A DNA stretch of 64,000 nucleotides from Alphaproteobacteria bacterium Ga0077535 (GTDB lineage Bacteria; Pseudomonadota; Alphaproteobacteria; Caulobacterales; Aquidulcibacteraceae), in the NCBI GenBank assembly GCA_001464425.1, contig LNEK01000032.1:35239-99238 (forward strand), written 5' to 3'. The notes below the pieces were generated by a model. It ran no database searches, was not told where the DNA came from, and worked only from the letters and a program-made list of their open reading frames with translations. A program made the translations under genes and the position numbers. This document shows, piece after piece, positions 28,075 to 38,668 of this stretch (the stretch's first letter is position 1; each line of letters begins with the position of its first letter).

Positions 28075-28392
28075 CTATCGGGCCGCGTCCACGCGGAAAT
28101 CGCGTACCTGGCCGTCCGGCATTCGCCAACGGATCAGATAAATCGGCCTGCCCCCGTCCTCAAGGCGCGCCGAGATCAGCTCGCCCCCGTAACGAGAGCG
28201 AAGTTCCTCAACGACATCGCGCAGGGGGCGAACGTCTTGCTGGCCGCCATTTCGATATTGGGTAGGCATCACCCAGCTGGGCTGAACCGCCACAGCCGCG
28301 TCAGCGCGCAACGGCAGCGCACTGGCCCCGGCGCCGGACACGGCGGAACCGGCAAGCAGCGCCGCGGAAAGAAGGAGAGACTTTGCCCACAT
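28075..28392 (-). CDS. exported PepSY-domain protein
   Basis: About 105 residues. A signal peptide (MWAKSLLLSAALLAGSAVSGAGA) precedes a short domain ending SRYGGELISARLEDGGRPIYLIRWRMPDGQVRDFRVDA, which matches the beta-hairpin of small PepSY proteins (G-x-I-x-x-A-x-L-E, then Y-x-I-R-x-x-x-x-D-G). Such genes are often found next to PhoPQ-type two-component systems and may modulate the sensor kinase from the periplasm. The frame is open back to a GTG at 28461, but the ATG at 28392 places the signal peptide at the N-terminus. It is 15 bases upstream of the response regulator. Confidence 0.75.
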   Translation of the reverse strand: MWAKSLLLSAALLAGSAVSGAGASALPLRADAAVAVQPSWVMPTQYRNGGQQDVRPLRDVVEELRSRYGGELISARLEDGGRPIYLIRWRMPDGQVRDFRVDAAR

Positions 28393-28453
28393 CACGAGGA
28401 AGGGTTTACCGGCGCGCCACTGAACGCGCCCTGAATGTAACCGCTGCTTCTGC

Positions 28454-29371
28454 TTAACCACCCGGCCGAGGTGGCGTGTAGTCGCGTTTGGGCCATTTCT
28501 TGACGAATTTCTTCAGATCCTCGTCCGGAATCTCCGGGAGCACCACCTGCAGCCGGACGAACTGATCGCCCTGGCCAGCCACGCCCTTGCCCTTCAAGCG
28601 CAACGTCTTACCGGTGTTGGAGCCGGCCGGGACCGTCAAAGTCACATTGCCGGTCGGCGTCGGGGCCTGAACCTTCCCGCCCTCGACCGCCTCGGTCAGC
28701 GAGATGTTCAAATCCATGTGTACGTCTTGACCTTCGCGTCGGAAGAACGCGTGCGGCTTGACGCTCAGCTCCACCAAAGCGTCGCCAGCCGGCCCGCCCT
28801 GCACGCCGGCGCCGCCCTGGTTCTTTAAGCGCAGCACTTGTCCGCTCTCGACACCCGCAGGGATCGCGACATCCAAAGTGCGGCCTTCGGCCAAAGAGAT
28901 GCGTTTACGCGCGCCGTTAATCGCATCGAGGAAATCGACTTCGAGCGTGAAGCGAATGTCCCGACCACGCATGCGCGAATAACCGCGGCTTGAGCCGAAC
29001 CCCGGACCAAAGAGGTCAGAAAAGATGTCGCCTAGATCAAACGCGTCCCCGCCGGCGCCAGCGCCAGGGCCTGCTCCAGGACCGGCGCCCGCGCCCGCAT
29101 GCGCACGCGCGCCTTGCCTAGGTCGCGCATTGAACGCCATGCGCTCATTGCCATCGGCGTCGATCTCGCCGCGATCGAAGCGCGCCTTTGTGGTGGGATC
29201 CGACAGCATATTGAACGCTGCCGTCGCCTTCTTGAATCTGTCTTCCGCAGCCTTGTCGCCAGGGCGCACGTCAGGGTGCAGCTCCTTGGCGAGCGCACGA
29301 TAAGCGCGGCGGATTTCATCAGCGGTGGCCGAACGGCTCACGCCGAGGGTGGCGTATGGGTCCCAACTCAC
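28454..29371 (-). CDS. DnaJ-class co-chaperone (CbpA-like)
   Basis: A 305-residue class II J-domain protein. The J domain occupies residues 4-70 with the H-P-D motif in ELHPDVRPGD. A low-complexity glycine/alanine/proline linker near residues 88-108 (AHAGAGAGPGAGPGAGAGG) and a G/F region (DIFSDLFGPGFGSS) follow, then the two C-terminal beta domains (DIRFTLEVDFLDAINGARKRISL; VHMDLNISLTEAVEGGKVQAPTPTG). There is no zinc-finger domain, so it is CbpA-like rather than DnaJ proper. It stimulates DnaK and binds clients. The start codon is GTG at 29371 (SWDPYATLGVSRSA). The upstream 96 bases separate it from the GTA remnant on the same strand. Confidence 0.88.
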   Translation of the reverse strand: MSWDPYATLGVSRSATADEIRRAYRALAKELHPDVRPGDKAAEDRFKKATAAFNMLSDPTTKARFDRGEIDADGNERMAFNARPRQGARAHAGAGAGPGAGPGAGAGGDAFDLGDIFSDLFGPGFGSSRGYSRMRGRDIRFTLEVDFLDAINGARKRISLAEGRTLDVAIPAGVESGQVLRLKNQGGAGVQGGPAGDALVELSVKPHAFFRREGQDVHMDLNISLTEAVEGGKVQAPTPTGNVTLTVPAGSNTGKTLRLKGKGVAGQGDQFVRLQVVLPEIPDEDLKKFVKKWPKRDYTPPRPGG

Positions 29372-29467
29372 GGTGTCAGTCTGGCTCCGGCCTTCTCGCC
29401 CAAAGTGGCAGCGCCGACCGGCTCCGGCAATGGAATCAGGTCAGCCCGGCCATTCTGGCCCGCCGGA

Positions 29468-30748
29468 CTATAATGTTATGGTTAACTCGCTGTTCAAGCC
29501 TGTGGCGCCGCTATCGCCGATTTGGGCGACCCTAAAGTGCAACGACCCCGGCAAAACCCCGAAATCGGCGGTCTGATCGGCTGTGCTATAGAGGAAGGAC
29601 GGGCTGGCGACGTTTAACGCGCGGACCACGTCCGATCCGTCCAGCACCTCCAGACGATAAGATTCGGCGCTCGCGCCGAGCGGCGGTTCGCCGGCGCCCC
29701 AATGATCGCCGCCCACCCGGGCGCACCGCACCCAGCTGATTTCGACGTCGCCGCCAGCCACGCGCCAAGCCCTCACGTGCGCCGGCGCCCACGGCCGGAG
29801 CGCCGCGCGCGGCAGCGTCAACGTCTGCAACGCTGCACGCGGATCTGTTGCGACGCGGCCCACTGGCGGCGCCGCGAACGGCAGCGCCACGCCCCACTCG
29901 TGCGCGGCGATATCGATACGAACGAGACGTGCATCGAGCACCACAAGGCGCGCACCGATGGGGTGCGGCGCCCGCATCGCATGCGCGGAGCCCAAACGGC
30001 CGCGAAGAAATCCTGATATCTCATATTCGTTCGGCGCAACCAAAGTGCAGTTGCGCGCCTGCACGAACTCCCATTCGCCGTCAGCCTCGATTGCGAACAC
30101 ATTGGCGCCATCGAGCAATGCCGACGACGACACACTGCTCAACGCACCGCCGTAGAGTTCAATGCGCACGACGTTGCCATCGTCCCATCGATCGATCGCA
30201 TACGCGGCCGCCTCCATCGGCGAGAGACCGTACCAATCGTCACTCGGGTTAAAGAGCTTCAGATGCAGGATCGGCGCTTCGCCGGTGACCGGATCGCGCT
30301 CGAAGCGGCGCACAGCCGAGCCAACGCGATGCTCCCAACCGATAGGCCACCCATCCGCGCCAGGCACGACGCTCATGCGATCAGGGCGCAACACGTAAAG
30401 CTCGGACGGCGCCGCCTCTTCAATGCTGGCCGCTTCGAGATAAGCGTTCCCGCTCACCTGCAGGTGACCGTAGAACGCCTCCATTAGCTCGATCCCGGTC
30501 TGCTCCGGGTTGGGCCGGGCCAGCAAACGCGCCAGCGGATGATCGTGCGGCGTCACCTTGAATGGCGCGCTCGCCGCCGCCTCCGCGATCAGCCGCACGC
30601 AACGGTAGGCAATGGCGTTGCGGCCATAGCCTTCACGCGCGAACGCCGCCGGATCGCGCATCGGCCAAGCCGGGCGTCCGAGCGCATGCCAAGCCATGAG
30701 TTTTCGCTCCGCGCTAGGGGCGCGGAGTTTCCGTATCCAATCGAACAT
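29468..30748 (-). CDS. GTA remnant: portal N-terminus fused to baseplate/host-specificity C-terminus
   Basis: An intact 426-codon frame made of two unrelated halves. Residues 1-185 match the HK97-type portal of alphaproteobacterial gene transfer agents (orfg3): GYGRNAIAYRCVRLIAEAAA, HPLARLLARPNPEQTG, ELMEAFYGHLQVSGNAYLEA, LRPDRMSVVPGADGWP, DDWYGLSPMEAAAYAID. At about residue 186 the portal stops and the sequence switches to the C-terminus of the GTA baseplate/host-specificity protein (orfg15): RWDDGNVVRIELYGGALSSVS, LLDGANVFAIEADGEWEFVQ, FLRGRLGSAHAMRAPHPIGA and the final beta domain. The junction near 30190 contains CGATCGATCGATGG, which could have supplied microhomology. An in-frame deletion of the intervening GTA genes is the simplest explanation. 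The product is unlikely to be functional as a portal. A GGAAGAG site precedes the ATG. Confidence 0.85.
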   Translation of the reverse strand: MFDWIRKLRAPSAERKLMAWHALGRPAWPMRDPAAFAREGYGRNAIAYRCVRLIAEAAASAPFKVTPHDHPLARLLARPNPEQTGIELMEAFYGHLQVSGNAYLEAASIEEAAPSELYVLRPDRMSVVPGADGWPIGWEHRVGSAVRRFERDPVTGEAPILHLKLFNPSDDWYGLSPMEAAAYAIDRWDDGNVVRIELYGGALSSVSSSALLDGANVFAIEADGEWEFVQARNCTLVAPNEYEISGFLRGRLGSAHAMRAPHPIGARLVVLDARLVRIDIAAHEWGVALPFAAPPVGRVATDPRAALQTLTLPRAALRPWAPAHVRAWRVAGGDVEISWVRCARVGGDHWGAGEPPLGASAESYRLEVLDGSDVVRALNVASPSFLYSTADQTADFGVLPGSLHFRVAQIGDSGATGLNSELTITL

Positions 30749-31150
30749 GATCTCTTCCGCTAAAGCGCCCGCATCCGCGGGCCTTCGCCGCCTTGCAGCA
30801 AATCCGTCAGCCGGAACCTTCTCTGGGCTGGCCTAGTCCCGGCAGGACGATCGCCTAACCGGCGTGACGTTCCGTCTCACCGGCGTCGCCGTGCGCAGCT
30901 ATCGATCCGCTTCCGCGACAAGCGCGCGTAGCGTTCCAAAGGCATTCAGGCCGCTCGCCCCTGCAATCTGAATTTCCGACCGTGCCAGAACTCTACCACC
31001 GCACCGGATCGGTCGGATTGACATTTCGTCCAGCCCTGCGAATCCAGGCATCTTTCGGTTCCGGGGCATGGATACGCGGGGCCCCTATCCGCGTTTCACT
31101 GGCCAGAATTCAGCCACACCCCTGTTACACACAGCCCGCCGGAGACCACG
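30749..31150. other. intergenic region between GTA remnant and PBP gene
   Basis: About 400 bases with no convincing complete gene. The left part, on the minus strand, contains a possible last few codons of a GTA terminase. Around 30857-30889 the 8-mer ACCGGCGT occurs twice in direct orientation, 13 bases apart, and may be a regulator site or chance. The right part should hold the promoter of the rightward PBP gene, whose TTG start is preceded by GGAG. Confidence 0.5.
30760..30875 (-). pseudogene. possible C-terminal scrap of GTA terminase (orfg2)
   Basis: A short minus-strand frame ends LTDLLQGGEGPRMRAL with a TAG at 30762-30760, 11 bases before the portal-remnant ATG. In intact GTA clusters the large terminase gene lies immediately upstream of the portal gene and typically ends with a DALVWAL-T-x-L-like helix followed by P-R-V-R-x-L. 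The final 16 residues and the spacing fit; the residues upstream do not, and a stop lies within 40 codons. This is a tentative reading of a short stretch. Confidence 0.3.
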
Positions 31151-33160
31151 TTGTCAGATCAAGGGCCAGACTTTCAGCGCCACCTCGAGTGGGCGCGCCT
31201 GCGAGCCCAGGCGGCGCAGCAGCAATTTGGCGACATCATTGGCGACCGCTCGCGCTGGAACTGGCGCACGGCGGCCAGCATCGCCGCGGCCGGCGCGCTC
31301 TTTATGGTGGTCGCTGTGTGGGTCTGGATCTACTGGGGTCTGCCGCGCGTGCCGGACGCTGACGCGCTGTGGGCGCTGAACCGGCAAGAATCGGTAATGT
31401 TCGTCGATAGCGAAGGCGAAATCCTGGGCGTCCGCGGCGCCTATTACGGTCGTCGCGCCACGTTGGAAGATTTACCAGATTATGTGCCGCAGGCCTTCCT
31501 CGCGATCGAGGATCGCCGTTTCTATGAGCACGCTGGCGTCGACCGCATGGCGGTGTTGCGCGCCATCCTCGCCAACGTGCGCGCCGGTGAAACGGTGCAA
31601 GGCGGCTCTACGCTGACGCAACAGCTTGCGCGAAACCTCTTCCTTACCCGCCGCCAAACCGTCAACCGTAAGCTGCGCGAGATGGTGCTCGCCTCGCGCA
31701 TCGAACGGCGCCTGACCAAAGACGAAATTCTCGAGCTTTACCTCAACCGCGTTTATCTCGGCGATCAAGCCTACGGTGTCGACGCCGCCGCGCGCCGCTA
31801 TTTCGGCAAGCCGTCCTCCGAACTCACACTCGCCGAAGCTGCGCTGCTCGCCGGCTTGCCGAAAGCGCCGTCCAATCTCGCGCCATCACAGCATTTGGAA
31901 GCCGCAATCGAGCGCCAGCACGTCGTACTGGAAGCAATGGTTGTCGCCGGCTTCATCACGCCAGAGCAACGCGACGCCGCGCGCGCCGAAGAGATCAACG
32001 TCGTCGATCGCCCCTCCGTCGAACGCTCGCTCGGCTATGCGTTCGATCTCGCCGTCGAGCAAGCGCGCCAACATGCCGGGACGGACTCGCCGGACCTCGT
32101 CATCCAACTGACCATTGATCGCCGGGTTCAGCAGACGGCTTCGGACTCGATCCGCCGCCGGCTCGGCAACCGCGCCTTTGGCCGCCGGCCGCTGCAAGCG
32201 TCGTATATGGCCGTCAACCGCGAAGGAGGCATCGTCGCGCTTATCGGCGGTACCGATTACAACACTTCAAAATTCAATCGCGTCACCCAGGCACAGCGCC
32301 AGCCCGGCTCGACGTTCAAAACCTTCGTCTACACCGCGGCCATCGAATCCGGCCTCGACACCGAGGATGTCCGCTACGACGAACCGGTCGTCATCGATGG
32401 CTGGCGCCCGCGCAATTACGATGATGGCTATCGCGGCGCCGTCACGTTGCGCACGGCCTTTGCCATGTCGATCAACACCGTCGCTGCGGAAGTCGGCAAC
32501 GAGGTTGGCCCACCCCGCGTCGCGGACGTCGCGCGCCGTCTCGGCGTCAGCAACATGCCAGCGCGTGGTCAATTCGTGCCGCCATCAATCGCGCTAGGGT
32601 CGATTGAGTCCACGCTGTGGGACATGACCACAGCGTTCTCGACGTACATGAATGAAGGCAACCGCGTTGACCCGCATATCGTCGCCCGCGTTACCAACTC
32701 AGCCGGCCAAGAGCTCTACGTTCGCCCACCCTATCGCGGCCAACGCCTGCTCAACGAAGAAGTCGTCCAGCGCATGAATTCGATGATGGGCGCCGTGGTG
32801 CTGCGCGGCACCGGCACCGGCGCGCGGCTCGGCGAACGCCATGTCGCCGGCAAAACCGGCACCAGCTCCGATTGGCGCGACGCCTGGTTCATCGGTTACA
32901 CCGCCGATTACACCGCAGGCGTCTGGGTCGGTCACGATGACTTCACCTCCATGGGACGCACCACGGGCGGCACGTTACCGGCGCAGATCTGGGCGGACAC
33001 GATGCGCGTCGCGCACCAGGGCGTCGAGAACCATCCGCTGCCTGGCTACGAACAGCCGGTGCGTTCGCCACGCGAAGTGGAGATGGCCTCGTTCTTCGAC
33101 ACGCTCGCCGACGCCTTCGGTGAGTCGAACATCGAAAACCTGACCGACATCTTCCAGTAG
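31151..33160 (+). CDS. class A penicillin-binding protein (PBP1a-like)
   Basis: A 669-residue bifunctional peptidoglycan synthase. A cytoplasmic stretch of about 38 residues is followed by a membrane helix (TAASIAAAGALFMVVAVWVWIYWGL). The glycosyltransferase domain has the catalytic Glu in FLAIEDRRFYEHAGVD and the GGSTLTQQLARNLFL and RKLREMVLA motifs. The transpeptidase domain has the active-site Ser in RQPGSTFKTFVY, S-I-N in AMSINTVAAE and K-T-G-T in AGKTGTSSDWRDAWF. It polymerises and cross-links glycan strands in the periplasm. The start is TTG at 31151 with GGAG nearby. It is followed 12 bases later by an ABC-F gene on the same strand. Confidence 0.93.
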   Translation: MSDQGPDFQRHLEWARLRAQAAQQQFGDIIGDRSRWNWRTAASIAAAGALFMVVAVWVWIYWGLPRVPDADALWALNRQESVMFVDSEGEILGVRGAYYGRRATLEDLPDYVPQAFLAIEDRRFYEHAGVDRMAVLRAILANVRAGETVQGGSTLTQQLARNLFLTRRQTVNRKLREMVLASRIERRLTKDEILELYLNRVYLGDQAYGVDAAARRYFGKPSSELTLAEAALLAGLPKAPSNLAPSQHLEAAIERQHVVLEAMVVAGFITPEQRDAARAEEINVVDRPSVERSLGYAFDLAVEQARQHAGTDSPDLVIQLTIDRRVQQTASDSIRRRLGNRAFGRRPLQASYMAVNREGGIVALIGGTDYNTSKFNRVTQAQRQPGSTFKTFVYTAAIESGLDTEDVRYDEPVVIDGWRPRNYDDGYRGAVTLRTAFAMSINTVAAEVGNEVGPPRVADVARRLGVSNMPARGQFVPPSIALGSIESTLWDMTTAFSTYMNEGNRVDPHIVARVTNSAGQELYVRPPYRGQRLLNEEVVQRMNSMMGAVVLRGTGTGARLGERHVAGKTGTSSDWRDAWFIGYTADYTAGVWVGHDDFTSMGRTTGGTLPAQIWADTMRVAHQGVENHPLPGYEQPVRSPREVEMASFFDTLADAFGESNIENLTDIFQ

Positions 33161-33172
33161 GCAGCGCATACC

Positions 33173-34996
<1,824 letters not shown>

Positions 34997-35033
34997 ATCC
35001 TCTGTTAACCAATGCGCGCCAAGCATCTGCATT

Positions 35034-35441
35034 ATGCGCATCTGGACGACCGCCCTTTTCGCCCTCGCCTTCGCCAGCGAGGCCGCTGCAGCCGGCGCTT
35101 ACGCCTCCCACGCGGCGCGTGACATCCAGGCATGCGCGCGCCTTTGCGCCGATGACGGACTCTGCATTGCATGGAGCTACACCGCCGAAGGCGCCTGCCA
35201 ATTGCGCGCGACCACGCCCGACGCGCCATCCGGCGTTGCGAGCGGATTTAGCCAACGCGCACCAGCGTCGTTGCGGCAAGCTTTCGTTAACCTAACAGCA
35301 CCGCCCGCGCCTCACACGCCATCACCAACAGCGCCAGACACCTCCTCGTCTGCGGAAGGCGAGGAAAACCATACCGAACTGCTCGGAGGGCTCGAGCCCC
35401 GCGACCAAACGCCCGAACTGCGTTTAGGCCTGCGCAATTGA
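35034..35441 (+). CDS. exported PAN/Apple-domain protein
   Basis: A 135-residue protein with a signal peptide (MRIWTTALFALAFASEAAAA) and one compact PAN/Apple-type domain: ARDIQACARLCADDGLCIAWSYTAEGACQLRAT, with the spaced cysteines C-x3-C-x5-C-x-A-W and a final C-x-L. The remaining 55 residues are low-complexity Pro/Ser/Thr/Ala and probably disordered. PAN domains bind proteins or carbohydrates; in bacteria small exported versions are common and unassigned. It lies 37 bases after the ABC-F gene. Confidence 0.7.
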   Translation: MRIWTTALFALAFASEAAAAGAYASHAARDIQACARLCADDGLCIAWSYTAEGACQLRATTPDAPSGVASGFSQRAPASLRQAFVNLTAPPAPHTPSPTAPDTSSSAEGEENHTELLGGLEPRDQTPELRLGLRN

Positions 35442-35509
35442 GCCTTCGGTAAGAGTTCCTTACCGCCCGCGCGCTAGTTTGCGGCGGAATTTGTTGGAGC
35501 CGCTCGGCA

Positions 35510-36601
35510 ATGTCACACGGACGTTTCGCTAAACTTGTGGAGCTGGCCCGCCTGTCCGACAGCGATCGCCGCCGCGATCTGCTGCGTGAAGTGACCGACC
35601 TCTTCTTCGAGACCTCGAACAGCCGCAGCGAGCGTGAGTCCGCCCTATTCGACGACGTGCTCCAACTGGTCGCCGCCGAAATGCAGGAAGAGGTGCTGGC
35701 CGAACTCTCCCACACCTTCGCCGACGCAGCCGACGCGCCAGTCGGCCTGATGCGCGATCTCGCCAACCACTCGTTCGAAGTCGCAGGCCCAGTGCTTCAA
35801 CGCAGCAAGGTGCTGGACGAGGAAACACTGCTCAAAGTCGTAAACTACCAGAGCCAGCAACACATCAAGGCCGTCGCCCAGCGCCCTGACGTCAACGAAA
35901 CACTCTCCGACGCCATCGTCCGCTTCGGCGACGATCACGCGCTTGATGCCCTCATTCGTAATGACCGCGCCAAGATCACCCGCGCCGGCATGGAAACCGC
36001 CGTCGATCGCGCGCGCCGCAACGCGCTGCTGCACGAAGGCGTCGTGAAGCGCTCGGACCTCCCGCTCGATCTGCTCAACGAAATGTATTTCGTGGTCGAG
36101 ACACGACTGCGCGATCAGATCATGCAGCGCAACGCGGCGGTCGATCCGGCAACGCTCGACGCAGCGCTGACCAAAGCCCGCGAACGGATGCGCCAAACCA
36201 CCAGCGATGTCAGCGCCGAAGCCCGCAAGGCGATGATCTACATCGAGTCCAAGAAGAACAGCGGCGAGCTCAGCGCTCGCCTGCTCGTCTCACTCTATCG
36301 CGAAGCCAAGCAAGCGCACTTCCTCTACGGCCTCGCCGAACTCACCAGCGTTGATCATCAGACCGTCGCCGGCATGTTAGAGCGCCGCGACATTGAGGGC
36401 CTCGCCATGATCTGCCGCGCCGCCAATATCGAGCGGCCGCTGTTCGTGACGTTGGCGGTTCTCGTCGGCGGCGGCGATGAAGCCATGGCGCGCGCGGAAG
36501 AATTTGGCCGCATGTACAACAACGTGCCAGTCGAAGCCGCTCAGCGCGCCGTGCGCTTCTTCAAAGTCCGCAAGTCCGCAGGCGAAAGCCGCGCCGCTTA
36601 A
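35510..36601 (+). CDS. DUF2336 protein
   Basis: A 363-residue, largely helical soluble protein of the DUF2336 family found in alphaproteobacteria. It starts MSHGRFAKLVELARLSDSDRRRDLLREVTDLFFE and contains HEAT-like helical repeats (LMRDLANHSFEVAGPVLQRSKVLDEETLLKVV; QQHIKAVAQRPDVNETLSDAIVRFGDDHALDALIRN). Function is unknown for most members; helical-repeat architecture suggests a protein-binding scaffold. GGAG 11 bases before the ATG supports the start. It ends four bases into the convergent prfC gene. A second DUF2336 protein lies at 51.2-52.5 kb. Confidence 0.8.
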   Translation: MSHGRFAKLVELARLSDSDRRRDLLREVTDLFFETSNSRSERESALFDDVLQLVAAEMQEEVLAELSHTFADAADAPVGLMRDLANHSFEVAGPVLQRSKVLDEETLLKVVNYQSQQHIKAVAQRPDVNETLSDAIVRFGDDHALDALIRNDRAKITRAGMETAVDRARRNALLHEGVVKRSDLPLDLLNEMYFVVETRLRDQIMQRNAAVDPATLDAALTKARERMRQTTSDVSAEARKAMIYIESKKNSGELSARLLVSLYREAKQAHFLYGLAELTSVDHQTVAGMLERRDIEGLAMICRAANIERPLFVTLAVLVGGGDEAMARAEEFGRMYNNVPVEAAQRAVRFFKVRKSAGESRAA

Positions 36602-38202
36602 GCTGCGCGTTCCTTTACTGCGCTGAACCGGACCTTCGGGTTCTTGTCCTGCACGTAGCCGATCTCCCACGCGCTCTTGCCGAGATAGACGGGCGAGCCG
36701 TCAACATCTTCCGCCATTTGCGACTGTGACTTGTCGACGAACGCCTCAAGATCGGCGCGCGCATCGGCGCTGATCCAGCGCGCGGCTTGATAGGGCGACG
36801 TCTCGAAGATCACTTCGAGCCCGTACTCCGCCTTCATCCGCTCATCGAGCACGTCGAATTGCAAAGCGCCAACGGCGCCGACGACGAGGTCACCGCCCTG
36901 CACCGGCTTGAACACCTGCGTCACACCCTCTTCGCCCAGCGCTTCCAGCGCTTTACGCAAGTGCTTCTGCTTCAGCGGGTCCTTCACGCGCACGCGCTTC
37001 AAGATTTCCGGCGCGAAATTCGGAATCCCCTGAAACACCACCTCGCCACTCTGCGAAAGTGAGTCTCCGACGCGCAAACCACCGTGGCTCGGGATACCGA
37101 TGACATCGCCCGGAAACGCCTCGTCCGCGATCTCGCGCTCCTGAGCCATGAACATCAGCGGCGCGTGAACATTGAAGCCTTTGCCGGCCGCGGTTTTGAG
37201 CGTCATGCCGCGCTGAAACCGCCCTGACGAAATACGGAAGAAGCCGACACGGTCGCGGTGCTTTGGATCCATGTTCGCTTGGATTTTGAACACGAAGCCA
37301 GAAACTTCATTGCGCCCGGGCTCGACCTCCGTTTGCGCGCCCTTCACCACGGCCTTCTGCATACGCGGCGGCGGCGCATAGGCGCCCAATCCTGCCAGCA
37401 ACTCCAGCACGCCGAAGCGCCGCAGCGCGGAGCCGAAATATACCGGCGTCAAATGTCCTTCGCGGAACGCCTGCAGATCGAACTTCGGTAACCCGTCGCG
37501 CGCGAGCTCCGCCGTTTCTTCCAACTCCGCGCGCACGTCGTCAGTAACGCCAAGCAAGAAATCATTGCCGCCGCGCTTTTGCCGCTCTTCATTGGCGAAG
37601 CCCTGCTCGCCCGCTTCAAGCCGGCGGAACGGCACGAACTCATCCGTAATCAGATCGAGCATGCCGGCGAAACGCTGACCCGATGCGGCGGGCCAATACA
37701 TCGGCGCTGTATCCATCGCGAGCTTGGAGTGAATTTCGTCCAGCAGCGCAAACGGGTCCTGCGCTTCGCGGTCCATCTTGTTGATGAACGTCGTGATCGG
37801 GATGTCGCGCAAGCGGCAAACCTCGAACAGCTTGAGCGTCTGCGGCTCGATGCCCTTGGCGGCGTCGAGCACCATGATGGCTGAGTCAGCGGCTGTTAGC
37901 GTGCGATAGGTATCTTCCGAGAAGTCTTCGTGACCCGGCGTATCGAGCAGGTTGAACACCATCCCGTCATGCTCGAACATCATCACCGAACTCGACACCG
38001 AGATGCCGCGCTCGCGCTCGATCTTCATCCAGTCGGACTTGGTGCGCCGCGCCTGCCCGCGTGCAGCCACCGCGCCTGCCAAGTGAATAGCACCGCCGGC
38101 CAGCAGCAAGCTTTCCGTCAGCGTTGTTTTGCCGGCGTCGGGGTGCGAGATGATCGCAAACGTACGGCGGCGTGCGGCCTCGGTGGCGGGGTCGGCGGAC
38201 AT
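36598..38202 (-). CDS. prfC: peptide chain release factor 3
   Basis: A 534-residue translational GTPase that recycles RF1/RF2 from the ribosome after termination. GTPase motifs are SHPDAGKTTLTESLLL (G1), the DTPGHEDFSEDTYR block (G3) and FINKMDREAQDP (G4). The domain II beta barrel (SGFVFKIQANMDPKHRDRVGFFRISSG) and the RF3-type C-terminal domain (VGAVGALQFDVLDERMKAEYGLEV) follow. Length and order are standard. The ATG is at 38202. It stands alone on the minus strand between DUF2336 and DUF1491 genes. Confidence 0.96.
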   Translation of the reverse strand: MSADPATEAARRRTFAIISHPDAGKTTLTESLLLAGGAIHLAGAVAARGQARRTKSDWMKIERERGISVSSSVMMFEHDGMVFNLLDTPGHEDFSEDTYRTLTAADSAIMVLDAAKGIEPQTLKLFEVCRLRDIPITTFINKMDREAQDPFALLDEIHSKLAMDTAPMYWPAASGQRFAGMLDLITDEFVPFRRLEAGEQGFANEERQKRGGNDFLLGVTDDVRAELEETAELARDGLPKFDLQAFREGHLTPVYFGSALRRFGVLELLAGLGAYAPPPRMQKAVVKGAQTEVEPGRNEVSGFVFKIQANMDPKHRDRVGFFRISSGRFQRGMTLKTAAGKGFNVHAPLMFMAQEREIADEAFPGDVIGIPSHGGLRVGDSLSQSGEVVFQGIPNFAPEILKRVRVKDPLKQKHLRKALEALGEEGVTQVFKPVQGGDLVVGAVGALQFDVLDERMKAEYGLEVIFETSPYQAARWISADARADLEAFVDKSQSQMAEDVDGSPVYLGKSAWEIGYVQDKNPKVRFSAVKERAA

Positions 38203-38264
38203 AGCTCTACTTTCGTGAAGCGGCGCGTTTAAGCCCCCACCGCCCGGTCGGCAACCCGCCGAGG

Positions 38265-38612
38265 TCAGGCCCCGCCGGAATCCACCGGCTCATCCAGAAA
38301 ATGCCGGCCCCATTTATCCTCGACCTCGATCACCCAGAGGTCCGGGTCCTTCTCCGTCCGCTTGCGGATCGCCGCGTCCACCTCGGCCTCGTCGTCCCCA
38401 AGCGTCCCAGCCGAAAGATCGAGCCAGATCCGGTCGCCCTCGCCATTGCGCGCGGGGGCATAGAGCCGGGCCTTGCGGTTCATCGTCGCCACCTTCACCA
38501 GCACCGCCCCGGCATCGGTGTCGCCCTTGCGGACCACGCCAGCGAAGGCCCCGCCGATCTGGGCGCGGCGGATCAGGGCGCTGGCCCAAAAATCCGTCTT
38601 TAACTCTTCCAC
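38265..38612 (-). CDS. DUF1491 protein
   Basis: A 115-residue protein of the small alphaproteobacterial DUF1491 family. Recognisable blocks are LKTDFWASALIRRAQIGGAFAGVVRKGDTDAGAVLVKVATM near the start and a C-terminal DPDLWVIEVEDKWGRHFLDEP. Function unknown. The chosen start is GTG at 38612, which has GGAGG seven bases upstream and begins at the family's conserved N-terminus; longer readings extend into sequence with no similarity. It lies 62 bases upstream of prfC on the same strand and diverges from an exported-protein gene. Confidence 0.8.
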   Translation of the reverse strand: MEELKTDFWASALIRRAQIGGAFAGVVRKGDTDAGAVLVKVATMNRKARLYAPARNGEGDRIWLDLSAGTLGDDEAEVDAAIRKRTEKDPDLWVIEVEDKWGRHFLDEPVDSGGA

Positions 38613-38668
38613 CCGAGGGCCTCCATTCACCGGAACGCAACCCGGCTGTCTTAACCTCTTCAGCTCAC

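Noticed and set aside
28720..29110. Gly/Ala/Pro repeat in the DnaJ-like gene as a DNA repeat element
   Set aside because: It is the normal flexible linker of a class II J protein and stays in frame.
30982..31362. Plus-strand frame running into the PBP gene
   Set aside because: Not the PBP frame, no domain, and the PBP start with its ribosome binding site lies inside it.
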